NCBI GenBank assembly: GCA_900546685.1
Contig: UREB01000088.1
Location: 1 to 6,977 of the forward strand
Length of the DNA: 6,977 nt
Source of the DNA: an uncultured Eubacteriales bacterium
GTDB taxonomy: Bacteria > Bacillota > Clostridia > Christensenellales > QAND01
Direction: 5' to 3'
In this document: positions 1 through 5,320 of the stretch, piece after piece
How positions within the stretch are numbered: the stretch's first letter is position 1
How the letters are laid out: each line of letters opens with the position of its first letter
Made by a program: the position numbers and the translations under genes
The notes under the pieces: model-generated
What the model was told of the DNA's origin: nothing
The model's database searches: none
Seen by the model: the letters and a program-made list of their open reading frames with translations, nothing else

Positions 1-1052
1 CGATCTGGCGGCTACGCTACCAGGCGCTGGAGTGGCAGAGAGAGCCGGAGGAATGGATTGTAACCGCCCATCACCAGAACGATGTAGCAGAGACAGTGCT
101 GATGCACGCAATACAGGGGACAGGCCTGCGTGGGCTGCAGGGCATCCCAGCAAAAAATGGGCGTATTGTTCGCCCGATGCTGGCGGTTAGCCATGAGGAG
201 ATCCGATGCTATATTGACGCATGCAAAATTGCACATTGTGAAGACCAGAGCAATGCGGATCCTGCCTATTTGCGAAACCGTATTCGGAATACGCTGCTTC
301 CGCTTTTGTGCCGTGCATACAATCCGCAAGTAGTACGTGCATTGGCACGGCTGGCAGAGTATGCGGCCGAAGAGGAAGCGTATTTTGCACCCATAGTGGA
401 GAATTTAGAGAAAAAGGCAAAAATCGGAGAAGAAAAAGAGTTGGGCGCGTGGTATGATAAAGACGTTTTGTGCGCGGCGCCGCCGCCGGTGCTAAGCCGT
501 TGGGCGGGGCTAACGCTGGTAAAGCTGGGCATCCGTACAGAGGAACGCATGGTGCGTACGCTTATGAGGCTGACAAGGGAGCGCGGCGTTTGCGAGCTGG
601 CGCAAGGATGGCGCGTAAAAAGCGGGCGGTTTTTAGAGATCTTTCGCAGCAACGTCTGCCGGATGGCCGGCCAGTTTGCGCAGGGCTGTACAAAAATCGG
701 GCCATGGCGTATTGAAGTCATACCTGCGGAGCGGCCAGAGCAATATCCATCGAAGCAGGCACGGATACAGTATTTCGATGAGGATGAAATTCGCTGGCCC
801 TGCACTGCGCGCATGAGGAAGCCGGGCGATAAAATCGCTATGCCGTACGGACAAAAAAGCATTTCGGATTTATTCACAGATGAAAAAACGCCGATGGCTT
901 TGCGCGACCATTTTCCCATCATTGAATGCGATGGGCAGATTTTGTGGGCCGTTGGCGTTGCACGCAGCCGATTGGCAAAGATTACAAACCAGACCAAACG
1001 CATGATTGCTATGCGATTCACCTATACTTTAGAGGAGGAACAGCCATGTTGA
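1..1052 (+). CDS. tilS: tRNA(Ile)-lysidine synthase, 5'-truncated by window edge
   Basis: TilS uses ATP and lysine to convert the wobble cytidine of the AUA-reading tRNA-Ile (CAU anticodon) to lysidine, an essential cytosolic tRNA modification. The first full codon is at base 3, and 349 residues are present. The family is usually about 430-470 aa, so roughly the first 100 residues, including the SGGxDS P-loop, lie outside the window. Visible are the second conserved block of the PP-loop ATPase domain, AHHQNDVAET at fragment residues 22-31, and the following IQGTGLRGLQGIP. The canonical form of the first is HHxDDQxET, so it shows mild substitutions. A C-terminal TilS_C-type domain spans about residues 265-340 (RKPGDKI, then KSISDLFTDEKTP and GQILWAVGVARS). 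An internal GTG at 96 is not the true start, because homology continues upstream of it. The stop overlaps the hpt start by 7 nt, suggesting translational coupling. Identification is firm. Confidence 0.95.
   Translation, partial: IWRLRYQALEWQREPEEWIVTAHHQNDVAETVLMHAIQGTGLRGLQGIPAKNGRIVRPMLAVSHEEIRCYIDACKIAHCEDQSNADPAYLRNRIRNTLLPLLCRAYNPQVVRALARLAEYAAEEEAYFAPIVENLEKKAKIGEEKELGAWYDKDVLCAAPPPVLSRWAGLTLVKLGIRTEERMVRTLMRLTRERGVCELAQGWRVKSGRFLEIFRSNVCRMAGQFAQGCTKIGPWRIEVIPAERPEQYPSKQARIQYFDEDEIRWPCTARMRKPGDKIAMPYGQKSISDLFTDEKTPMALRDHFPIIECDGQILWAVGVARSRLAKITNQTKRMIAMRFTYTLEEEQPC
1033..1038 (+). promoter_or_regulatory. ribosome binding site of hpt
   Basis: A perfect AGGAGG lies 7 nt before the ATG at 1046. 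It sits inside the last codons of tilS. It fixes the hpt start at 1046 rather than at in-frame upstream codons (the open frame extends back to 926), which would put about 40 non-homologous residues on the protein. Confidence 0.85.
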
Positions 1053-1585
1053 GGGCGGACATAGAATCCGTATTGGTATCCAAAGAGCAGATTGAACAAA
1101 AGATAACACAGCTGGGGAGGCAGATCACCAGCGATTATCATGGGAAGGAGATCATCTTAGCCTGTATTCTGCGCGGTTCGTTTATTTTCGCAGCAGACCT
1201 GGCAAGGCATATCGATGTGCCGATGACGATCGAGTTTTTATCTGCCTCCAGCTATGCAAAGGGCACGGAAACCACTGGTAATGTGCAGATCCGACAGGAC
1301 TTTGAAGTGGATATTTCAGGCAAGCATGTGCTGTTGGTAGAGGATATCATCGATACCGGGCTTACGCTGTCCCGATTGCGGCAGATGCTGGGCGTCAGAA
1401 ACCCGGCCTCGCTGAAAATTGTTACGCTGCTGGATAAGCCCGAACGGCGTCGCGTAGACATCACGCCGGACTATTGCGGCTTTACCATTCCGGATAAATT
1501 TGTCGTCGGCTATGGGCTGGATTATAATAACCTCTACCGTAATTTGCCGGAGGTTTGCATATTGAAGGAAGAATTGTATAAATAG
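1046..1585 (+). CDS. hpt: hypoxanthine(-guanine) phosphoribosyltransferase
   Basis: This enzyme salvages purines in the cytosol by joining hypoxanthine (and usually guanine) to PRPP, giving IMP or GMP and pyrophosphate. The protein is 179 aa, the usual length for bacterial HPRT. The PRPP-binding signature VLLVEDIIDTGLTL is at residues 95-108 with the acidic pair E99-D100. The LRGS loop (42-45) binds pyrophosphate, and SSY (68-70) lies in the flexible active-site loop. The purine-binding end of the fold is seen as KFVVGYGLDYNN followed by LYRNLPEV near the C-terminus. The start at 1046 is supported by the AGGAGG 7 nt upstream and by alignment with family N-termini. It overlaps the tilS stop by 7 nt, and ftsH follows after 79 nt, the standard Bacillota order. 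The gene symbol hprT is used for the same gene in Bacillus. Confidence 0.96.
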   Translation: MLRADIESVLVSKEQIEQKITQLGRQITSDYHGKEIILACILRGSFIFAADLARHIDVPMTIEFLSASSYAKGTETTGNVQIRQDFEVDISGKHVLLVEDIIDTGLTLSRLRQMLGVRNPASLKIVTLLDKPERRRVDITPDYCGFTIPDKFVVGYGLDYNNLYRNLPEVCILKEELYK

Positions 1586-1596
1586 CGATTGCAACA

Positions 1597-1625
1597 TTGA
1601 GGTTTACGCCAAATTATGGTATTCT
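1597..1625 (+). promoter_or_regulatory. candidate sigma-A promoter of ftsH
   Basis: TTGAGG at 1597-1602 and TATTCT at 1620-1625 are separated by 17 bp, with a TG one base before the -10 (1617-1618), giving an extended -10 form. Each hexamer matches consensus at 4 of 6 positions. The predicted transcription start is near 1632. No terminator separates hpt from ftsH, so read-through from the tilS-hpt transcript is also expected. This is a sequence-only prediction. Confidence 0.45.
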
Positions 1626-1647
1626 AAATAGTACTATTTGTAAGAAT
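1621..1647. repeat. palindrome (operator-like dyad) upstream of ftsH
   Basis: A perfect 14-bp palindrome, AAATAGTACTATTT (1626-1639), is flanked by an outer inverted pair, ATTCT (1621-1625) and AGAAT (1643-1647), offset by 3 nt on the right. The left outer arm lies within the predicted -10 hexamer, and the centre coincides with the predicted transcription start. That is a typical place for a repressor or regulator site. If transcription comes from hpt instead, the same bases could fold into a weak AU-rich hairpin. No known regulator motif is recognised. Confidence 0.5.
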
Positions 1648-1649
1648 AT

Positions 1650-1655
1650 AGGAGG
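1650..1655 (+). promoter_or_regulatory. ribosome binding site selecting the TTG start of ftsH
   Basis: AGGAGG ends 9 nt before the TTG at 1665. The first ATG codons in frame (1674 and 1677) would be 18 and 21 nt away, too far for normal spacing. This favours TTG as the initiation codon. Confidence 0.8.
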
Positions 1656-1664
1656 ATTATTCCA

Positions 1665-3629
1665 TTGAAAAAAATGATGCGTGGACCGGGAGCATTTATC
1701 CTGGTGCTAGCATGTATCCTGGCGCTAACGATGCTGTTTTCTCCGACGGGCACAATAGGCCAGGAGATCGAATACACTGTATTTATTAAAAAAATAGAAC
1801 AGGGGCAAATTGGGCGCATACAGATCATGCAAAACGAGGTAAAGGCGCTAAAGCAGGATGCCACACAGGAGCAGATCGAACGTTTCCCAGACCAATATTG
1901 GGATTTTGAAACATATTTACCCAGTATCCCGGTGTTCATGGAAGATCTGGAAAAAGCGCTTTCGGTAAACCATCCGGACATTACAAACCCGCAGGATGCC
2001 GGCATTACGCTGGATTTTGTGCCAAAACCGGAGCAGAGCTGGCTGGTTTCCATTCTGCCGTACCTGCTGACCTCTATTTTGATGATCGGCTTCCTCTGGT
2101 ATATGATGAACCAGCAGGGCCAGGGCGGCAACAAGGTGATGAACTTTGGACGTTCGCGTGCCAAGGTAAACCTGGATGAAAAGAATAAGAAAACCTTTGA
2201 AGATGTGGCAGGCGCGGAAGAGGAAAAGGAAGAGCTGCAAGAAGTTGTCGACTTCCTGAAGAACCCTAAAAAGTTTGCCGATTTGGGGGCGCGGATTCCC
2301 AAAGGCGTATTGCTGGTAGGCCCTCCTGGTACGGGGAAAACGCTGCTGGCCAAGGCAGTAGCAGGGGAAGCGGGTGTTCCATTTTACTCCATCAGCGGGT
2401 CTGACTTTGTAGAAATGTTTGTCGGCGTAGGGGCTAGCCGTGTCCGTGATTTGTTTGAAACAGCGAAGAAGAACAGCCCGTGTATGATCTTCATTGATGA
2501 AATCGATGCAGTGGGCCGCCATCGCGGCGCTGGCATGGGCGGCGGCCATGATGAAAGGGAACAAACCTTAAACCAACTGTTGGTGGAGATGGACGGCTTT
2601 GCGCCCAACGAAGGCATTATCATCATTGCGGCGACCAATCGGTCGGATATTTTGGATCCAGCGCTGCTGCGGCCTGGTCGGTTTGATAGGCAGATCACGG
2701 TGAATTATCCGGACATCAAGGGCCGTGAAGAGATTTTGGCGGTACACAGCAAGGGGAAACCCATAGCAGAGGATGTGGACTTGCATACTGTAGCCAAGCG
2801 TACTCCGTACTTTACAGGGGCGGACTTGGAAAACGTGATGAACGAAGCTGCCATTTTAACAGCGCGCAAAGGAAAAACCGAGATCCATATGCAGGAGATC
2901 CTAGAAGCGATTAACCGCGTTACGGTGGGCCCGGAGAAAAAATCCAGCGTGGTGACCGAAAAGGACAAAAAGCTGGTGGCATATCATGAATCCGGCCATG
3001 CGTTGGTGGCGCATTTGCTGCCAAACTGTAACCCGGTGCATGAGGTTTCCATCATCCCGCGCGGGCAGGCGGGGGGCTATACCATGACGCTGCCCACCGA
3101 GGAAACAAAATACGTGACCAAAAGCTATTTGCTGGATGATATCGCCATGGCGCTGGGCGGCCGGGCAGCTGAGGAAATTATGCTGGGCGAAATTTCGACG
3201 GGCGCCTATTCCGATCTAAAGCATGCGACCAGCAATGCGCGCAGAATGGTGCGCGAATATGGCATGAGCGAAAAGATCGGCTCGGTATTTTACGGAGACA
3301 GCGACCAGGAAGTATTCTTGGGCCGTGATTTTGGACATCAAAAATCTTACTCCGAAAAGGTTGCGGCGGACATTGATGAGGAAGTGCGCAGCATCTTGGA
3401 CAATGCTATGGAAACGGCATTGAGCCTGATCCGCACCCATAAGGACAAGATGGAGGAATTGGCAGAACAGCTTATCGTGAAAGAAAAGCTGACTGCCGAG
3501 GAATTTGAGCAGATTATGGAAGGAAAATTGCCCGAAGCAGCGGGCGCTGATGAACAAAACCATAAAGCTGCGCTTACGGAAGGGACGGCGCAGGAGGAAG
3601 AGAAACAGGACCAGACGCCTGAAGCTTAA
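1665..3629 (+). CDS. ftsH: ATP-dependent zinc metalloprotease FtsH
   Basis: FtsH is a membrane-anchored hexameric AAA+ protease that extracts and degrades misfolded membrane proteins and some cytosolic regulators. The protein is 654 aa, normal for the family. A first membrane helix (about residues 9-26) is followed by an extracytoplasmic domain (about 30-124) and a second helix (126-148). The AAA+ module shows Walker A GPPGTGKT (219-226), the pore loop MFVGVG (251-256), Walker B MIFIDE (274-279), and a second region of homology with arginine fingers R336 and R339. The M41 peptidase domain has the zinc site HESGH (441-445), with D517 as the likely third ligand. The last 30 or so residues are a variable, charged Glu/Gln-rich tail. 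Translation starts at TTG, chosen from the AGGAGG at 1650. All catalytic residues are intact. It lies downstream of tilS-hpt, as is standard in Bacillota, and ends 5 nt before a strong terminator. Confidence 0.98.
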   Translation: MKKMMRGPGAFILVLACILALTMLFSPTGTIGQEIEYTVFIKKIEQGQIGRIQIMQNEVKALKQDATQEQIERFPDQYWDFETYLPSIPVFMEDLEKALSVNHPDITNPQDAGITLDFVPKPEQSWLVSILPYLLTSILMIGFLWYMMNQQGQGGNKVMNFGRSRAKVNLDEKNKKTFEDVAGAEEEKEELQEVVDFLKNPKKFADLGARIPKGVLLVGPPGTGKTLLAKAVAGEAGVPFYSISGSDFVEMFVGVGASRVRDLFETAKKNSPCMIFIDEIDAVGRHRGAGMGGGHDEREQTLNQLLVEMDGFAPNEGIIIIAATNRSDILDPALLRPGRFDRQITVNYPDIKGREEILAVHSKGKPIAEDVDLHTVAKRTPYFTGADLENVMNEAAILTARKGKTEIHMQEILEAINRVTVGPEKKSSVVTEKDKKLVAYHESGHALVAHLLPNCNPVHEVSIIPRGQAGGYTMTLPTEETKYVTKSYLLDDIAMALGGRAAEEIMLGEISTGAYSDLKHATSNARRMVREYGMSEKIGSVFYGDSDQEVFLGRDFGHQKSYSEKVAADIDEEVRSILDNAMETALSLIRTHKDKMEELAEQLIVKEKLTAEEFEQIMEGKLPEAAGADEQNHKAALTEGTAQEEEKQDQTPEA

Positions 3630-3631
3630 AG

Positions 3632-3663
3632 AAAGGCAGCCATTTTAGAATGGCTGCCTTTTT
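3632..3663 (+). terminator. intrinsic terminator after ftsH
   Basis: A perfect inverted repeat, GGCAGCCATT (3635-3644) and AATGGCTGCC (3649-3658), has a TTAG loop and is followed by five T (3659-3663). Three A before the left arm can pair with the first T residues. It begins just after the ftsH stop and ends the tilS-hpt-ftsH unit. Confidence 0.93.
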
Positions 3664-3701
3664 GAATGGCGCGAAAAACGCAGAAATGCGTGTATGTTTG
3701 G

Positions 3702-3730
3702 TTGAATGAAAACCGTTTAGATGTTACAAT
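3702..3730 (+). promoter_or_regulatory. sigma-A-type promoter of prs
   Basis: TTGAAT (3702-3707) and TACAAT (3725-3730) are spaced by 17 bp, with TG at 3722-3723 giving an extended -10 element. The -10 matches consensus at 5 of 6 positions. The predicted start near 3737 leaves a 5' leader of about 20 nt. A second TATAAT at 3734-3739 has no -35 at proper distance and is less likely. The position between the ftsH terminator and prs fits an independent transcription unit. Confidence 0.7.
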
Positions 3731-3742
3731 GTTTATAATGCT

Positions 3743-3751
3743 AGAGAAGGG
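3743..3751 (+). promoter_or_regulatory. ribosome binding site of prs
   Basis: The purine-rich AGAGAAGGG ends 5 nt before the ATG at 3757 and 11 nt before a second in-frame ATG at 3763. Both spacings are tolerable, so the start is uncertain by two residues. The match to the 16S tail is weaker than for the other genes here. Confidence 0.55.
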
Positions 3752-3756
3752 CGCTG

Positions 3757-4755
3757 ATGAGAATGCACGCAAACGGAGACGTTAAGATTTTTGCTGGCTC
3801 GACAGGAAGACCTTTTGCACGCCGGATGTGCGAATACATTGGATGTGAGTTAGGCGATAGCGAGGTCATTACGTTTTCAGACGGTAATATTTTTGTTCGG
3901 ATCAAGGAAACCGTACGCGACAAGGACGTATACATTGTACAACCGATCGGCTTGAACCCAAACAACGAGTTTGTAGAGATTTTATTTTGGATGGATGCGA
4001 TGAAGCGTGCGAGCGCAAATTCGGTCACGGCAGTTATTCCCTATTTTGGGTATGCAAAGGGGGATAAAAAGGACGAGCCCCGTGTCTCCATTCGTGCCAG
4101 GGTCTGCGCAGATGCCATTGAGCAGGCTGGGGCGGATCGTGTGGTAACGATGGATCTTCATGCGCCGCAGGTGCAGGGCTTTTTCAAAAAGCCGAGCGAT
4201 CATCTGTATTCCAAACCCATGTTGTGTGAATATGTTAAGTCGCTGGGCATCACAGACAATTTGGTGGTGGTTTCTCCGGATGCGGGCTTTGCCAAGGATG
4301 CCAGAGGCTATGCCGATTATTTGGGGCTGCCGGTGGCCATTGGGGATAAAACGCGCTATGCACATGATGAGAAGGCCAAGGTATTGGATGTCATTGGCCA
4401 TGTAGAGGGTAAGGATTGCCTGATTGTAGACGACTTTACCATCTCCGGCGGAACGCTGGTAGAGATAGCAGAAGCACTCAAGAGCAAGGGCGCAAATCAT
4501 ATTTATGCCTGCCTATCGCATGTTTTGATTCGCGAAAAAGGGGTACAGGCCATTGAAAACAGCCCTATTGAAATGCTGATTTCTACGGATAGCGTAGAGA
4601 ATCCGTTTATTCGGAAATGTAAAAAGATTCATCTGATTTCCGTAGCGCCGCTGTTTGCAGAGACGGTGTTGCGCATCAACAATAGGGAGAGCGTAAGCCC
4701 GCTATTCAGCAAGGTGCCGATGAAGATCATTGAGCATATCGGAGAAGAAGTGTAA
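3757..4755 (+). CDS. prs: ribose-phosphate pyrophosphokinase (PRPP synthase), divergent type
   Basis: It is expected to make PRPP from ribose 5-phosphate and ATP in the cytosol, feeding purine, pyrimidine, NAD, His and Trp synthesis, including the Hpt reaction encoded upstream. The protein is 332 aa (family about 310-320). Conserved features are FSDGNIFVRIKE (40-51), DLHAPQVQGFF (133-143, H135 a likely metal ligand), SPDAGFAKDAR (173-183), the catalytic pair K198/R200 in DKTR, the PRPP/ribose loop DDFTISGGT (225-233), and the terminal ESVSPLF (311-317). Two places differ from the classical enzyme. The ATP loop reads YAKGDKKDEPRVSI where YARQDRKxxxREPI is usual, and the ribose loop has Ile where DDxxDTGGT has its third Asp. 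From memory, similar DKKDEPR forms occur in several bacterial lineages, so this may be a known divergent subfamily. It is monocistronic, with its own promoter and terminator. Either ATG (3757 or 3763) could be the start. Confidence 0.88.
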   Translation: MRMHANGDVKIFAGSTGRPFARRMCEYIGCELGDSEVITFSDGNIFVRIKETVRDKDVYIVQPIGLNPNNEFVEILFWMDAMKRASANSVTAVIPYFGYAKGDKKDEPRVSIRARVCADAIEQAGADRVVTMDLHAPQVQGFFKKPSDHLYSKPMLCEYVKSLGITDNLVVVSPDAGFAKDARGYADYLGLPVAIGDKTRYAHDEKAKVLDVIGHVEGKDCLIVDDFTISGGTLVEIAEALKSKGANHIYACLSHVLIREKGVQAIENSPIEMLISTDSVENPFIRKCKKIHLISVAPLFAETVLRINNRESVSPLFSKVPMKIIEHIGEEV

Positions 4756-4762
4756 GGACGGC

Positions 4763-4795
4763 AAAGGGCCCTGCAGCGTTGCAGGGCCCTTTTTT
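4763..4795 (+). terminator. intrinsic terminator after prs
   Basis: A perfect 13-bp inverted repeat pairs AAAGGGCCCTGCA (4763-4775) with TGCAGGGCCCTTT (4780-4792), with a GCGT loop. A run of six T spans 4790-4795. It starts 7 nt after the prs stop and is a very stable GC-rich stem. Confidence 0.95.
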
Positions 4796-4871
4796 GATGC
4801 GCCTTATTGGGTCTGTACATTGGATACATTGCCGTGAACAATATAAAATCAAGTTGTCTAGTGCATAAAAC

Positions 4872-4899
4872 AAAAAAAGAGCAAGCTCTGCTTGCTCTT
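4872..4899 (-). terminator. intrinsic terminator of the atp operon (possibly bidirectional)
   Basis: The 9-bp inverted repeat AAGAGCAAG (4877-4885) and CTTGCTCTT (4891-4899) has a 5-nt loop. Read on the minus strand, the stem runs into seven T (the A run at 4872-4878), starting 7 nt after the atpC stop. On the plus strand it is followed, after three A, by six T (4903-4908), so it may also stop rightward transcripts. Confidence 0.9.
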
Positions 4900-4906
4900 A
4901 AATTTT

Positions 4907-5320
4907 TTAGGATTTATGTGTATCGTCAAATACACGCATACGGGCCAGAGCGCGGGCAATAGAGGCTTTGGCACGAACAAAATCCCGATGACTCTTTTGA
5001 TGCTGCATCCTGCGTTTGGCACGCTCTAGAGCGTCTTCAGCACGCCTTCGATCTATTTCATCCGGCCATTCTGCCGTCTGCACCAGCATATGTGCGGCGC
5101 CTAGAAAGATTTCAATAAACCCATTGGAGATAAACACTTCGCTCCATTCTCCATGACGACGTATTCGAAGAGGACCTGCTACGATGGCAGCAGCCAAATC
5201 CGCATGGTGCGGCATGACACCCATTTCGCCGTCGCTGGTATTGAAAATGATCATCTCCACCTGATCCTGCATAAAAACGCGTTCCGGCGTTACGATCTCC
5301 AACAAAAAGGTATCGGCCAT
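4907..5320 (-). CDS. atpC: F1Fo ATP synthase epsilon subunit
   Basis: The epsilon subunit is part of the central stalk of F1, links gamma to the c-ring, and inhibits ATP hydrolysis. The protein is 137 aa, the normal length. Residues 1-85 form the N-terminal beta sandwich (LLEIVTPERVFMQDQVEMIIF, then DGEMGVMPHHADL), and residues 88-130 form the two-helix C-terminal regulatory part, rich in Arg and Ala. I89-D90-x-x-R93-A94 matches the I(L)DxxRA motif described for ATP-binding epsilon subunits of Bacillus-type enzymes. The ATG directly abuts the atpD stop (TAAATG, zero gap). The binding site GAGGAG lies inside the end of atpD, so translation is probably coupled. It is the last gene of the operon, with a terminator immediately downstream. 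Confidence 0.96.
   Translation of the reverse strand: MADTFLLEIVTPERVFMQDQVEMIIFNTSDGEMGVMPHHADLAAAIVAGPLRIRRHGEWSEVFISNGFIEIFLGAAHMLVQTAEWPDEIDRRRAEDALERAKRRMQHQKSHRDFVRAKASIARALARMRVFDDTHKS

Noticed and set aside
266..1021. Long minus-strand open frame (251 codons) opposite tilS
   Set aside because: It lies wholly opposite a recognisable gene, shows no family motif, has no ribosome binding site of note, and its composition is what the complementary strand of tilS would give.
926..1045. Upstream extension of hpt by about 40 codons
   Set aside because: The extension overlaps tilS, has no homology to HPRT N-termini, and the perfect AGGAGG favours the ATG at 1046.
1634..2353. Minus-strand open frame (239 codons) opposite the start of ftsH
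   Set aside because: The Ser/Phe-rich translation reads as an antisense shadow of FtsH coding sequence, with no recognisable domain.
3678..3691. Small hairpin ACGCA-GAAA-TGCGT between ftsH and prs
   Set aside because: Only 5 bp with a GNRA-type loop, located upstream of the prs promoter and after the ftsH terminator. It has no T run and is likely chance.
3979..4500. Minus-strand open frame opposite prs that could suggest an antisense gene
   Set aside because: No motif and no binding site. The plus-strand frame is clearly Prs, so this is a shadow.
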